A stretch of DNA of 64,000 nt from Mycolicibacterium aurum (GTDB lineage Bacteria; Actinomycetota; Actinomycetes; Mycobacteriales; Mycobacteriaceae). The DNA lies in assembly GCF_900637195.1 (NCBI RefSeq), contig NZ_LR134356.1, positions 744,001 through 808,000 of the forward strand. Direction: 5' to 3'. Position numbers and translations under genes: made by a program. Below the pieces are notes generated by a model. The model was not told the DNA's origin. It saw only the letters and a list, made by a program, of their open reading frames with translations, and ran no database searches. Shown here one piece after another: positions 52,741 to 61,775 of this stretch. Each line of letters starts with the position of its first letter. The stretch's first letter is position 1.

Positions 52741-54297
52741 CGCGTCCTCGAGCACCTGGTGTGCGGCGTTGTAGCCGGGGATGAAGGTGATTCCGGGCCC
52801 GCCGTGGCATCCGGCACCGCCGAGGTAGAGGCCGGCTATCGGCACCGGCATGTCGAGAAAACCCTTGGGGCCCGGACGATTCGGGCCCATCAGGTCCGGG
52901 TGGAGCAGCCCGTGGCAGAAGTCGCCTGCAGGGGCGGCGAACATCGTGTCCATGTGGTACGGCGCGAACGTGATGTGCCGGATCTGGATGTCACGAAAAT
53001 TGGGGGCATAGCGGCTGATCTTGTCGACGACCCTCTCGGCCATCACGTTCTTGAGGTGTCCGTGCTCACCGCGTTCGGCTTCCACCGGGAACGCGTAGGC
53101 ATACGCGCTTGCGGCGTGCTTTCCGGGCGGCGCCATGGCGGGGTCGTGCACCGACGGGATCTGCAGTCCCATCGAGGGATTCTCCGGGACCACGCCACGT
53201 CGGCATTCCTCCCACTGGCGCTGCTGCTCCTCGGGGGTGTTGAACATCCCGATGGATCCCTGCATGCCGGGTTCGTTGAGGAAGTCGTACGGTGGCGCGA
53301 ACTCGGGCAGCCCGTCCAGCGCGAAGTGCATCTGCACGAAGGATGCCCGGTGGTCGCGGCCGCTGAGCCGGGTGACGAGATCGGCGGGGAGGTGGTCGGC
53401 GCACACCAGGTCACCCAGCGTGAGATCCGGTGACAGCGTCGAGATGACGACGGGCGCGGTGATCGCGGAGCCGTCGCGCAGTCGGACGCCGGTGATACGT
53501 CCGTCGGTGACGTCGATGCGGTCCACCTTCGCGCGGTACCGGATGGTGCCGCCGGCGGAGACGAACTGGTCGAGGAGATGGTTGCAGAGCGCGCCGATGC
53601 CGCCCTGCAATTTGGTCATCATCGCCGTGGTGTCGTCGGGTACGGCCAGGGCGAACGCCAAACATGTTGCGCTGCCTGGAGTGTAGGGCCCGCGGTAGGT
53701 GGAGTTGATCGCCAGGAAGGCGAGCATGCTGCGCAGCACCGCATGCCGCTGCCGGTCGGGAAGATAGCGGTCGATGGCATCCATGGCGGTGCCGAACAGT
53801 ACGTCGTGGATCGCTCGGCGTTCGTCTTCGGTGTCCGCGCATGCGTACATCTCGTCGATGGTGTGGGGAGGTGTGCGGACGTCGAAGCGTCCCAATGCCT
53901 TTGCTGGTCCTCGGCTCCAGCCCAGTAGTCCGGCCATTCCCAGCACCGCGTCGGCCCCGTGCTTGTCGGCCAGGTGGGTGAGGAATCGCTCGGGGTCGCG
54001 GTAGAAGATCATCGGCTCGTCGCCGCTGTCTCCCAGGTTGACCGACATCACCTCGGTGTCGATGGTGGGCAGTTCGTCCAGGCCGAGGTCTTTCGCCACC
54101 ACGGCCGGTGTGGGGAACTGCACCGAACCCGCGATCTCGTAGCGGAAGCCATCGATGAGCTCGACGGTGGCGGCCATTCCGCCGGCGTAGGTGTTGGCCT
54201 CCAGTACGACGGTGCGCACGCCCGCCCGTTGCAGCAGCGTGGCGGCGGCCAAACCGTTGTGGCCGGCGCCGATGACGATCGCGTCGTAGTCGCTCAT
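52729..54297 (-). CDS. FAD-dependent phytoene-desaturase-type oxidoreductase
   Basis: The 522-residue protein starts at ATG 54297. It has the N-terminal FAD motif IVIGAGHNGLAAATLLQRAG (about 7-26) and LEANTYAGGM, a middle substrate domain, and the C-terminal FAD motif GLYLGGAGCHGGPGITFIPG. This is the NAD(P)/FAD-dependent CrtI-like group (PF01593), often active on carotenoids or retinol, or annotated as unspecified amine oxidase-like enzymes. The substrate here is unknown. A TetR gene is divergent, and two perfect palindromes lie between them, so it is very likely repressed by that protein. Confidence 0.88.
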   Translation of the reverse strand: MSDYDAIVIGAGHNGLAAATLLQRAGVRTVVLEANTYAGGMAATVELIDGFRYEIAGSVQFPTPAVVAKDLGLDELPTIDTEVMSVNLGDSGDEPMIFYRDPERFLTHLADKHGADAVLGMAGLLGWSRGPAKALGRFDVRTPPHTIDEMYACADTEDERRAIHDVLFGTAMDAIDRYLPDRQRHAVLRSMLAFLAINSTYRGPYTPGSATCLAFALAVPDDTTAMMTKLQGGIGALCNHLLDQFVSAGGTIRYRAKVDRIDVTDGRITGVRLRDGSAITAPVVISTLSPDLTLGDLVCADHLPADLVTRLSGRDHRASFVQMHFALDGLPEFAPPYDFLNEPGMQGSIGMFNTPEEQQRQWEECRRGVVPENPSMGLQIPSVHDPAMAPPGKHAASAYAYAFPVEAERGEHGHLKNVMAERVVDKISRYAPNFRDIQIRHITFAPYHMDTMFAAPAGDFCHGLLHPDLMGPNRPGPKGFLDMPVPIAGLYLGGAGCHGGPGITFIPGYNAAHQVLEDASAQ

Positions 54298-54309
54298 GGA
54301 CTGGATCAT

Positions 54310-54343
54310 GTCAGTACTGACGTAAATATGTGTCAGTACTGAC
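54310..54343. promoter_or_regulatory. Double palindromic TetR operator
   Basis: GTCAGTACTGAC occurs twice, at 54310-54321 and 54332-54343, with 22 bases between equal points. The second copy extends to TGTCAGTACTGACA, a perfect 14-base palindrome. Both lie between the divergent oxidoreductase start (54297) and the TetR start (54376). Spacing of two DNA turns places both on the same face, the layout expected for cooperative dimers. Confidence 0.88.
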
Positions 54344-54375
54344 ATAAATGCTGAGTCGGACGTACGCTCGCAGAT

Positions 54376-54975
54376 GTGAGCGCCGCACCGAACCTGCATG
54401 AGCTGCGCCGGCGGTCGACGCGGGACGCCCTGCGGCAGGCCGCGCTGGCGAGCTTCGCGGCCAAGGGCTTCGGGAACGTCACGGTCACCGAACTGGCGCG
54501 GGCCGCGGGTGTCACCGAACGCACCTTCTTTCGCCACTTCCCGACCAAGGAGGCCGTGCTCTTCCAGGACTACGAGACCCACGTGGACTGGCTCGCCGAG
54601 GCGTTGGCCAGTCGGCCCAGGTCCGAGTCGGTGTTCGAAGCGGTGCTCGGCGCGGTCGCGAGCTTCCCGCATGATCCGGAAGTGGTTCGGCAGGCCGCGA
54701 CCGCACGCGCGGAACTCATCACCGCCGAGCGCATCGCGGGACATCTGCGCGTGGTGCAGTCGTCATTTGCCGAGGTGCTGACCAGCCACATCAGGCATCG
54801 GTACGCCGACGTCGCCGACATCGCACTCGTGGCCGACGTCGCCGGTGCGGCGCTGGCGGCGGCGCTCGTGGTGGCGGTGGAGCATTGGGGTCGCAACGGT
54901 TGCGCCGACGATCTGGGTGCCCTCACCGAGGCCGCCATGGCGGTGCTGCGGTCAGGCTTCGCCCAACTCGCCTGA
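54376..54975 (+). CDS. TetR-family transcriptional repressor
   Basis: The 199-residue protein starts at GTG 54376. The N-terminal helix-turn-helix is RDALRQAALASFAAKGFGNV then TVTELARAAGVTERTFFRHF (about 15-57), followed by an all-helical ligand domain rich in Ala and Val. It lies divergent from the FAD oxidoreductase gene with two matching palindromes between, so auto- and cross-repression is likely. The ligand could be a substrate or product of the oxidoreductase. Confidence 0.92.
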   Translation: MSAAPNLHELRRRSTRDALRQAALASFAAKGFGNVTVTELARAAGVTERTFFRHFPTKEAVLFQDYETHVDWLAEALASRPRSESVFEAVLGAVASFPHDPEVVRQAATARAELITAERIAGHLRVVQSSFAEVLTSHIRHRYADVADIALVADVAGAALAAALVVAVEHWGRNGCADDLGALTEAAMAVLRSGFAQLA

Positions 54976-55007
54976 GCCCCTTCTGCACAGGCCGCGCCCG
55001 CACCGCG

Positions 55008-55427
55008 TCAGGACTTCGCCCACAGTCGAGCCGATTGCTCGCCGACCTGATCGTCGTGGATCTGCTGGAAGTTCCTTCCCCCGCGCCCGAAGGTGGCCAG
55101 CACCGCCGCGGGCGCTTGAGACTCCACGACGGGTGAGCGTCGCCACCGGCAGGGGCGTACGTGAACGAGGTCGACGCTCGCACCGTCGCGGTCGTAGACG
55201 TACGGCCCGTCGAGGCGGCCGAGCCGGTACAGCCCGTCGCTGTCGCGGGTCCAGACAAACGACCCGTCGGGCACCTGAGCGAACCGCTCGACCCGCCGTG
55301 CCAACCGCTCGGGATCACGATCGCCGCCGAATCCGCAGAGCCCACGAGACATCGCGCGATCGAACGACGCCTGCGGGTCGATGTCGTCGCGGCGCGACCG
55401 CAGCGGCGCGCGGTACACCGCTGTCAC
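55008..55427 (-). CDS. Conserved hypothetical protein downstream of menJ
   Basis: The 139-residue frame from 55427 has a basic N-terminus, GLCGFGGDRDPE and the segment GSFVWTRDSDGLYRLGRLDGPYVYDRDG, which looks like a small beta-rich domain. It has no signal peptide or membrane helix. I do not recognise a family with confidence; similar proteins are often labelled GAF-domain-like or hypothetical. It lies 34 bases after the menJ stop on the same strand and may be co-transcribed. Codon use is like its neighbours, which supports a real gene. Confidence 0.55.
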   Translation of the reverse strand: MTAVYRAPLRSRRDDIDPQASFDRAMSRGLCGFGGDRDPERLARRVERFAQVPDGSFVWTRDSDGLYRLGRLDGPYVYDRDGASVDLVHVRPCRWRRSPVVESQAPAAVLATFGRGGRNFQQIHDDQVGEQSARLWAKS

Positions 55428-55461
55428 TTTCGTGTCCCGCGCTCGCGAGCACGCCCGGTGC

Positions 55462-56712
55462 TCATGTGAAGGGGCGGCGCTCGTCGATCCGGCCCGACAC
55501 CCTGCCCGCGCCGCGCCACACGCGTGCCACGAGGTCCTCGTCCTCGTCGGTGACGAAATTGCCCATCACCCGGACCGCGATCTTCATCAGCGCCGACGAC
55601 CGCATGGCCAGCGGTCCCGTCGCCGGCAGGAACCGCGGCAGCGTCAGCAGCGACGCCAGCCGGCGGGCGATCGAGAACCCCCGCGCGTAGTGCTCGTGCA
55701 GCACCGCCGGCCACGCCTGCGTGTACGTACCGGACCCCAGCAGCGCGACGGCCAGCCGGCCCGTCTCCAGCCCGTAGTCGATCCCTTCACCGTTGAGCGG
55801 GTTCACGCAGGCGGCGGCATCGCCGATCAGCATCCAGTTCGGCCCGGCCACCCCCGACGCCGCACCACCCATCGGCAGCAGCGCCGACAGCCCCGCCCTG
55901 GGTTCGCCGGAGAACGCCCACTCGTCGCGGCGCAGTCCGGTGTAGTAGTTCATCAGCGGCCGCAGCGCGGCGTCGGCCGGGCGCTTGGAGGTGGCCAGCG
56001 CGCCGACGCCGATGTTCACCTCACCGTTGCCGAGCGGGAAGATCCAGCCGTATCCCGGCAGCACCTCGCCGGTGGGGGACCGCAGCTCCAGGTGCGACGT
56101 GATCCACGGCTCGTTGCTGCGCGGGGTGGCGATGTACCCGCGGATCGCCACGCCGTACACGGTCTCCTTGTGCCATTCGCGTCCCAGCACCCGCCCCAGC
56201 GTCGACCGCGCGCCGTCGGCGACGATCAGGTCCGAGCAGCGCACCACGTCGCCGGAGTCCAGAACCACCCCGGTCACCCGCCCGGACGAATCCTGCTCGA
56301 CGGAAACAGCTTTCGCGCCGAGCATCATCTTCGCGCCGTCGTCGACCGCGACCAGCCGGATCCGTTCGTCCAATTCCGTGCGGGGCACCGCGCTGCTCGA
56401 CGGCGGGAACGACGGACCGGGCCACGGCACCTCGACGTCGGCGCCGAACCCGGACATCCGCAGACCCCGGTGACTGATCCTGCTGTCGAGCCATCCACCC
56501 AGACCGAGGTCGCGCAGCTCCGCCACCGCGCGGGGGGTGAGCCCGTCGCCGCACGCCTTGTCGCGCGGAAACTGCGCGGAATCGATCACCAGGACGTCGC
56601 GGCCGGCGCGGGCTGCCCACGCCGCAGCCGACGAACCCGCGGGCCCGGCGCCGACGATGACCACATCGGCACCAGAAGATGCACGGATAACTCCGCCCGC
56701 CGCTGAGTCCAT
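55462..56712 (-). CDS. menJ: Menaquinone reductase MenJ (geranylgeranyl-reductase family, Rv0561c-like)
   Basis: In mycobacteria MenJ reduces the double bond of the second isoprene unit of menaquinone, giving MK-9(II-H2)-type quinones. The 416-residue flavoprotein has DVVIVGAGPAGSSAA (about 16-30, FAD), RDKACGDGLTPRAVAEL, a GG-reductase motif, and GDAAACVNPLNGEGIDYGLETG (split around residue 300) for the second FAD contact. It diverges from grcC1 by 21 bases; the same divergent pair is in M. tuberculosis (Rv0561c-Rv0562). Assignment as MenJ rests on synteny and family. Confidence 0.93.
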   Translation of the reverse strand: MDSAAGGVIRASSGADVVIVGAGPAGSSAAAWAARAGRDVLVIDSAQFPRDKACGDGLTPRAVAELRDLGLGGWLDSRISHRGLRMSGFGADVEVPWPGPSFPPSSSAVPRTELDERIRLVAVDDGAKMMLGAKAVSVEQDSSGRVTGVVLDSGDVVRCSDLIVADGARSTLGRVLGREWHKETVYGVAIRGYIATPRSNEPWITSHLELRSPTGEVLPGYGWIFPLGNGEVNIGVGALATSKRPADAALRPLMNYYTGLRRDEWAFSGEPRAGLSALLPMGGAASGVAGPNWMLIGDAAACVNPLNGEGIDYGLETGRLAVALLGSGTYTQAWPAVLHEHYARGFSIARRLASLLTLPRFLPATGPLAMRSSALMKIAVRVMGNFVTDEDEDLVARVWRGAGRVSGRIDERRPFT

Positions 56713-56733
56713 GTCTCACAGTATGTTGGCTGT

Positions 56734-57741
56734 GTGAGGACACCGGCGAACGTGGTGGCGGGAGTGGACTTCGGCGATCCCCAATTCGCCCAGGATGTCC
56801 GCGACGGAGTGGCCCGCATCGAGGCCTTGATGTCCGAAGAGCTGGGCAAAGCCGACGTCTTGATGTCCGAGGCCGTCAACCACCTCTTCCAGGCAGGCGG
56901 CAAGCGGTTCCGGCCGTTGTTCACGGTGTTGTCGGCGCAGCTGGGGCCCGAGCCCGATGCGTGGCAGGTCACGGTGGCCGGCGCGGTCATCGAGCTGGTG
57001 CACCTGGCCACGCTGTACCACGACGACGTGATGGACGAGGCGCAGGTTCGCCGCGGCGCTCTGAGCGCCAACGCCCGGTGGGGCAACAACATCGCGATCC
57101 TGGCGGGCGACTACCTGTTCGCCACCGCGTCGCGACTGGTTTCCCGGCTGGGCCCGGACGCGGTGCGCATCATCGCCGACACGTTCGCGCTGCTGGTCAC
57201 CGGCCAGATGCGGGAGACCCGCGGCGCTGCCGACCAGGTCGACTCCGTGGATCACTACCTGAAGGTGGTCTACGAGAAGACGGCCTGCCTGATCGCGGCG
57301 TCGGGCCGGTTCGGGGCGACGTTCTCCGGAGCCGACGAGGCGCAGACGGAGCGGTTGAGCCGGCTCGGCGGCATCGTCGGCACCGCCTTCCAGATCTCCG
57401 ACGACATCATCGACATCGACAGCGACGCCGACGAGTCGGGCAAGCTGCCCGGCACCGACCTGCGCGAGGGCGTGCACACCTTGCCGGTGCTGTACGCCCT
57501 GCGCGAAACCGGACCCGACGCCGACCGGCTGCGCGAACTGCTGGCCGGCCCCGTCACCGACGACGACGACCTCGCCGAAGCGCTGCGCCTGCTGCGTGCC
57601 TCCCAGGGCATCACCAAGGCGAAGGAGACGGTGACCGCGTACGCCCGGGAAGCCGAGCAGGAGCTTGCCCAGCTACCCGACGGCCCCGGTCGGCAGGCGC
57701 TCGCCAGCCTGATGCAGTACACCATCAACCGTCACGGTTGA
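56734..57741 (+). CDS. grcC1: Polyprenyl diphosphate synthase GrcC1
   Basis: The 335-residue trans-prenyltransferase starts at GTG 56734. It has GGKRFRP (about 55-61), the first Asp-rich motif DDVMD (about 97-101), GDYLFATA and the second motif [12 protein letters not shown] (about 225-236). The length suggests a long-chain all-trans product; homologues are thought to make the side chain of menaquinone. Its position between menJ and htpX matches Rv0562. The small residues before DDVMD allow long products, but chain length is not certain. It is cytoplasmic and Mg-dependent. Confidence 0.93.
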   Translation: MRTPANVVAGVDFGDPQFAQDVRDGVARIEALMSEELGKADVLMSEAVNHLFQAGGKRFRPLFTVLSAQLGPEPDAWQVTVAGAVIELVHLATLYHDDVMDEAQVRRGALSANARWGNNIAILAGDYLFATASRLVSRLGPDAVRIIADTFALLVTGQMRETRGAADQVDSVDHYLKVVYEKTACLIAASGRFGATFSGADEAQTERLSRLGGIVGTAFQISDDIIDIDSDADESGKLPGTDLREGVHTLPVLYALRETGPDADRLRELLAGPVTDDDDLAEALRLLRASQGITKAKETVTAYAREAEQELAQLPDGPGRQALASLMQYTINRHG

Positions 57742-57820
57742 CGCCCGCGGAACCTGCGCGGGGCAGTCAGTCGTTGCCTGTAGCGATGACTCTTGCTGGT
57801 TTCACGAGGAAGGACCCCCG

Positions 57821-58699
57821 ATGACTTGGCATCCGCACGCCAACAGGGCCAAGACGTTCGTGTTGCTGGTGCTGTTCTCAGGTCTGATCGTCGGTGTCGG
57901 CGCGCTGTTCGGGCGCAACATCATGTTCCTGGCGGTGTTGTTCGCCGTCGGCATGAACGCCTACGTCTACTTCAACAGCGACAAGCTGGCGCTGCGCGCG
58001 ATGCACGCCCAGCCCGTCAACGAGATGCAGGCGCCGGTGATGTACAAGATCGTGCGCGAGCTCGCCACCACGGCGCGCCAGCCGATGCCCCGGCTCTACA
58101 TCAGCGACACTGCCGCCCCGAACGCGTTCGCCACCGGCCGTAACCCGCGCAACGCCGCGGTGTGCTGCACCACCGGGATCCTGCAGATCCTCAACGAGCG
58201 TGAGCTGCGCGCCGTGCTCGGTCACGAGCTCTCGCACGTCTACAACCGCGACATCCTGATCTCGTGTGTGGCCGGTGCCATGGCGTCGGTGATCACCGCG
58301 CTGGCCAACCTCGCGTTCTTCGCGAGCATGTTCGGCGGCAATCGCGACGGCGGCACCAATCCGCTTGCGATCCTTCTGGTCTCGTTGCTCGGCCCGATCG
58401 CCGCCACTGTGATCAAGCTCGCGGTGTCGCGCTCGCGTGAGTACCAGGCCGACCAGTCCGGTGCCGAGCTGACCGGTGACCCGCTGGCGCTGGCCAGCGC
58501 GCTGCGCAAGATCAGCTCCGGTGTCGAGCGGGCTCCGCTGCCGCCGGAGCCGCAGCTCGCCGACCAGGCCCACCTGATGATCGCCAACCCGTTCCGGGCC
58601 GGCGAGAAGATCGGCAAGCTGTTCGCGACGCACCCGCCGATGGAAGACCGGATCGCCCGGCTCGAGGCCATGGCGGGCCGCGGCCCCGGCCAGTACTGA
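57821..58699 (+). CDS. htpX: Membrane zinc metalloprotease HtpX
   Basis: The 292-residue M48-family protease has two N-terminal helices (about 12-31 and 33-50), the zinc motif HELSH (about 135-139), the third ligand Glu in [12 protein letters not shown] and two further helices (about 150-172 and 185-203). It degrades misfolded membrane proteins at the inner membrane under stress. The start at ATG 57821 is preceded by an AGGAAGGA ribosome binding site. Homologue Rv0563 has the same place. The gene follows grcC1 by 80 bases. Confidence 0.95.
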   Translation: MTWHPHANRAKTFVLLVLFSGLIVGVGALFGRNIMFLAVLFAVGMNAYVYFNSDKLALRAMHAQPVNEMQAPVMYKIVRELATTARQPMPRLYISDTAAPNAFATGRNPRNAAVCCTTGILQILNERELRAVLGHELSHVYNRDILISCVAGAMASVITALANLAFFASMFGGNRDGGTNPLAILLVSLLGPIAATVIKLAVSRSREYQADQSGAELTGDPLALASALRKISSGVERAPLPPEPQLADQAHLMIANPFRAGEKIGKLFATHPPMEDRIARLEAMAGRGPGQY

Positions 58700-58762
58700 C
58701 GACGCCGTCAGACTTTGAGGCGAGCTCTGCGGGTGCGCGCCCGTCCGCCTAGGGTGTGGTCC

Positions 58763-59221
58763 GTGCTGAGCAGAATCATGATCGTCCTCGCCGGCGCCGC
58801 AGCAGCACTGCTCGGCTCGTCCGCGCTCGCCGTGGCGCAGCCGCCGAACATCAATGCCATGCCGCCCGCCAACCCCAAGGATTACTCGGCCAACGACGGC
58901 AACTGGTACGTCTTCAGCGCCCTCGACGGCGTGACCTGTGTGGTGGACCGAGGCTCGGGCAGCTATGGCTGCAGCGGCCCGCTGCCCGCCGCGCCCAACG
59001 GCGCCAACATGGTCACCGGCAACGTCAGGGGAGGCGTGGGCTTCGCCAGCGCGGACCGGCCGATGTACGGCGCGGTGGAGAACGCCCCGGCGCTTCCGCC
59101 GAACTCGCGGCTGAGCTTCCAGACGGTCAGCTGCGGCAACGACGGATTCGCGACGTCCTGCATCAACACGCTGAACCAGTCCGGTTTCGTCATCAGCCCC
59201 GCGGGTTCGTTCGCGTTCTGA
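58763..59221 (+). CDS. Secreted mycobacterial protein, first of tandem pair
   Basis: The 152-residue protein starts at GTG 58763. Residues 1-26 form a signal peptide ending in AVAQP. The mature part has four Cys (about 65, 75, 130 and 138), APNGANMVTGN and the pattern NTLNQSGFVISPAGSF at the end. The next gene encodes a paralogue with the same Cys spacing (TCV..GC, SCG, TC..T). These look like small exported beta-rich proteins specific to mycobacteria. Function is unknown. Confidence 0.8.
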   Translation: MLSRIMIVLAGAAAALLGSSALAVAQPPNINAMPPANPKDYSANDGNWYVFSALDGVTCVVDRGSGSYGCSGPLPAAPNGANMVTGNVRGGVGFASADRPMYGAVENAPALPPNSRLSFQTVSCGNDGFATSCINTLNQSGFVISPAGSFAF

Positions 59222-59254
59222 AACACTGCCGCCCTCGATAGCGACATCTAGGCT

Positions 59255-59791
59255 GTGATGGTGCCGAGCAGAATCGTCGTCAGTGCTGCGTGTGCAGCCG
59301 TGCTGGGTGCACTGAGCGTGCCCGGCCTGGCCGCGGCGCAGCCCCCACCGCCGCCGCCTCCGCCGCCTGCGCCCGACGTCAACGCGTATGCGCCGGCCAA
59401 CCCGAAAGACTTCGCGATATACGACGGCGCCGCCTACGCGTTCACCACCGGCGGTCTGCTGTGCACCCTGCAGCGCTCGGGCGGCTACGGCTGCAACGGG
59501 GTCCTGCCGGGAGCGCCGCGCGGCGCGAATGTGGTCGGTGGCTTCGCCGGCGGGGTCCCGGGTTTCAGCGCGAGTTCGGCGCCGATCTACGGCGGTCCGG
59601 CCAACGCGCTGCCCCCGAACACCCGGCTCAGCTTCGGCACGGTCAGTTGCGGTGGGGACGGCACGGTCACCGCCTGCGTCGACGGCAGCAATCAGTCCGG
59701 ATTCGTGGTGACTCCGAGCGCCTCGTGGATCGTCAACGTGGTGAATCCGCTGCTGGCGCGACCCGAGGGCACCAACCCCTTCATGAACTGA
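59255..59791 (+). CDS. Secreted mycobacterial protein, second of tandem pair, with Pro-rich linker
   Basis: The protein has about 178 residues; start is GTG 59255 or the adjoining ATG 59258. A signal peptide (to about residue 29, AAAQP) is followed by a nine-proline stretch, then a domain paralogous to the preceding gene: ANPKDFAIYDGAAYAF, APRGANVVGG, LPPNTRLSFGTVSCGGDG and NQSGFVVTPSAS. The proline linker is absent from the first copy. The stop codon falls in the first unit of a 31-bp tandem repeat. The gap between the two paralogues is 33 bases, so they may form an operon. Confidence 0.8.
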   Translation: MMVPSRIVVSAACAAVLGALSVPGLAAAQPPPPPPPPPAPDVNAYAPANPKDFAIYDGAAYAFTTGGLLCTLQRSGGYGCNGVLPGAPRGANVVGGFAGGVPGFSASSAPIYGGPANALPPNTRLSFGTVSCGGDGTVTACVDGSNQSGFVVTPSASWIVNVVNPLLARPEGTNPFMN

Positions 59792-59860
59792 CGCTCAGCG
59801 GCGCCGATTGCTTCTTCGCTGACGCTCAACGGCGCCGATTGCTTCTTCGCTGACGCTCAG
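59789..59860. repeat. 31-bp tandem repeat at convergent gene junction (2.3 copies)
   Basis: Units at 59789-59819 and 59820-59850 differ by one base, and a third partial unit (TGACGCTCAG) covers 59851-59860. Each unit begins TGACGCTCA, which holds TGA on the plus strand and TCA (a minus-strand TGA). The first unit contains the stop of the secreted protein gene and the third the stop of gpdA. The duplication has thus separated two stops that were probably three bases apart. Confidence 0.85.
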
Positions 59861-60882
59861 AAGCCCGATCCGTGGACCTCGTGGCCGGGCTTCTCGGCGA
59901 CCAGGCCCCGATAGGCCTGTTCCACGGTGGACCCGTGGTTGATCACGCCGTCCACCTCGCGCGCGATCGGCATCGAGATGCCGCACTTGTCGGCGAATTC
60001 CATGATCACGCTGGCGGCCTTCACGCCCTCGGCCACCTGGTTCATCGCGGCGATGATCTCGTCGATCGACTTGCCCTGCCCCAGTTGTTCGCCGACGTGC
60101 CGGTTGCGGCTGCGCTGTGACGTGCAGGTGACGATCAGATCGCCCATTCCGGCCAGCCCCGCGAACGTGTCGCGGTTGCCGCCCACCGCGACCCCGAGCT
60201 TCGACATCTCGTTGACGGCGCGCGCCATCACCATGGCGCGGGTGTTCTCGCCGATTCCCAGCGCGAAACCCATGCCCACCGCGATCGCGTATACGTTCTT
60301 CAGCGCGCCCGCCATCTCCACGCCGACGACGTCGTCGGTGGTGTAGGTACGAAAACGCTTGGTACGAAAAAGATTTGCGAGGTTGGCCGCCAGCAGCTGG
60401 TCGGGCATCGCCAGCACCGCAGCCGCGGCGTAGCCGTCGGCGACCTCGCGGGCGATGTTGGGCCCGGCCAGGATTCCGGCCGGATGTCCGGGCAGCACCT
60501 CATCGACGATCTGGCTCATCCGCATGTTGGTGCCCTGCTCGAGGCCCTTCACCAGCGACACGACCGGGACCCAGGGACGCAGGCAGGCCGCCAGTTCGGT
60601 CAGCACACCGCGGAAGCCGTGCGAGGGCACCCCCATCACGATCACGTCGGCGCACTCGGCGGCCTCGGTGAAATCGGTGGTGGCCTTCAGGGTGTCCGCC
60701 AACTCGACGTCGTCGCCGAGGTACTTCGAGTTGCGGTGGTTCTTGTTGATGTCCTCGGCGGTTTCCTCGGAACGCACCCACTGCAGCGTCGGTCCCCGCC
60801 TCGCGCAGATGGAGGCGACGGTGGTTCCCCACGATCCGCCGCCGAGAACAACAACTTTGGGATCACGTTGCGCTGGTGCCAT
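59857..60882 (-). CDS. gpsA: Glycerol-3-phosphate dehydrogenase [NAD(P)+] GpdA
   Basis: The 341-residue enzyme starts at ATG 60882. It reduces dihydroxyacetone phosphate to sn-glycerol-3-phosphate, the backbone of phospholipids. The N-terminal Rossmann motif VVVLGGGSWGTTVA (about 9-22) binds NAD(P)H; VSLVKGLEQGT, LAGPNIAREV (catalytic Lys region), ALKNVYAIAVG and GLAGMGDLIVTC are typical. Mycobacteria have two copies (gpdA1/gpdA2); synteny suggests the Rv0564c form. The enzyme is cytoplasmic. The stop lies inside the tandem repeat. Confidence 0.93.
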   Translation of the reverse strand: MAPAQRDPKVVVLGGGSWGTTVASICARRGPTLQWVRSEETAEDINKNHRNSKYLGDDVELADTLKATTDFTEAAECADVIVMGVPSHGFRGVLTELAACLRPWVPVVSLVKGLEQGTNMRMSQIVDEVLPGHPAGILAGPNIAREVADGYAAAAVLAMPDQLLAANLANLFRTKRFRTYTTDDVVGVEMAGALKNVYAIAVGMGFALGIGENTRAMVMARAVNEMSKLGVAVGGNRDTFAGLAGMGDLIVTCTSQRSRNRHVGEQLGQGKSIDEIIAAMNQVAEGVKAASVIMEFADKCGISMPIAREVDGVINHGSTVEQAYRGLVAEKPGHEVHGSGF

Positions 60883-61020
60883 GTCGATCACCCTAGGGCG
60901 GGTGGCCAGGCGTGAGGGCGGTTTTGCCGGCACCCCGGCAGCCCGGCGCCCTCGGCTCCAGCGTGGGCCTGATGCACGGAATCTCCTCGGTCGCCGTGCA
61001 CAGCGCCCGCGCTCGCAGGG

Positions 61021-61512
61021 TCAGCGGTAGTTGACGAACTGCAGCGCGATATCGAGGTCGGCGCCGCGCAGCAGGGCCTGGACGGCCTGCAGGTCGTCCC
61101 GCTTCTTGGAACTGACCCGGATCTCTTCGCCCTGGATCTGCGCCTTGACGCCCTTGGGGCCTTCGTCGCGGATGAGCTTGGTGACCTTCTTGGCGTCCTC
61201 GCTGCTGATGCCCTGCTTGATGCTGCCGATCACCTTGTAGGTCTTGCCCGACGGCTGCGGGTCGCCGGCGTCGAAGGCCTTCATCGAGATGTCGCGGCGG
61301 ATCAGCTTCTCCTTGAAGACGTCCACGGCGGCCTTGACGCGCTCCTCGGTGGAGGACACCAGGATGATGCCCTCCTCGCCCTGCCACTCGATGGTGGTGT
61401 CGGTGCCGCGGAAGTCGAAGCGGGTCGAGAGCTCCTTGGCGGCCTGGTTGAGTGCATTGTCGACCTCTTGTCGGTCGACCTTGCTGACGACGTCGAACGA
61501 TGAATCCGCCAT
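61021..61512 (-). CDS. yajQ: YajQ-family nucleotide-binding protein (Rv0566c-like, UPF0234)
   Basis: The 163-residue protein starts at ATG 61512. It matches the YajQ family throughout: [44 protein letters not shown], the central [20 protein letters not shown] and [20 protein letters not shown]. YajQ proteins have two ferredoxin-like domains and bind nucleotides, including cyclic di-GMP in some bacteria, possibly with RNA. A weak GTGCACGG/CCGTGCAT stem lies downstream in the 138-base gap 60883-61020, otherwise empty. The frame could extend to 61683 but the extension is not protein-like. Confidence 0.94.
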   Translation of the reverse strand: MADSSFDVVSKVDRQEVDNALNQAAKELSTRFDFRGTDTTIEWQGEEGIILVSSTEERVKAAVDVFKEKLIRRDISMKAFDAGDPQPSGKTYKVIGSIKQGISSEDAKKVTKLIRDEGPKGVKAQIQGEEIRVSSKKRDDLQAVQALLRGADLDIALQFVNYR

Positions 61513-61661
61513 TGGACCCGTCCCTCCCTCTCGGTGGCTGTACTTGCCACCATCTTCGCCGCTGGCCGCGGTGGGGATCAAACCACCCAGGCGATTTGTA
61601 CCGAGGCCCTGTCCTCGTTGTATCCTGCTGTGCGCGCTGTACATCGCGCATGCAGCACCCA

Positions 61662-61744
61662 GGCAGGTTGCCCGAGCGGCCAATGGGAGCGGACTGTAAA
61701 TCCGTCGGCTAACGCCTACACAGGTTCGAATCCTGTACCTGCCA
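61662..61744 (+). tRNA. tRNA-Tyr (GTA)
   Basis: The acceptor stem GGCAGGT (61662-61668) pairs with ACCTGCC (61737-61743), with discriminator A at 61744. The anticodon stem GCGGA/TCCGT closes the loop CTGTAAA, giving anticodon GTA at 61696-61698. The T arm is ACAGG/TTCGAAT/CCTGT. A long variable arm (GGCTAACGCC) makes it a class II tRNA, as bacterial tRNA-Tyr is. The CCA end is not encoded. It is 83 bases long. Confidence 0.97.
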
Positions 61745-61751
61745 CGCTGGT

Positions 61752-61775
61752 CAGGCCCCCTTTCGAGGGGGCCTG
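61752..61775 (+). terminator. Intrinsic terminator of tRNA-Tyr
   Basis: CAGGCCCCCT and AGGGGGCCTG form a perfect 10-base stem around a TTCG tetraloop, seven bases after the tRNA end. The very stable GC stem with a short T-poor tail is typical of mycobacterial terminators. The following 163 bases to 61938 show no gene. Confidence 0.9.

Noticed and set aside
59340..59380. CCG/CCT-rich stretch as a possible repeat element
   Set aside because: It encodes the proline linker of the secreted protein in frame; no separate element needed.
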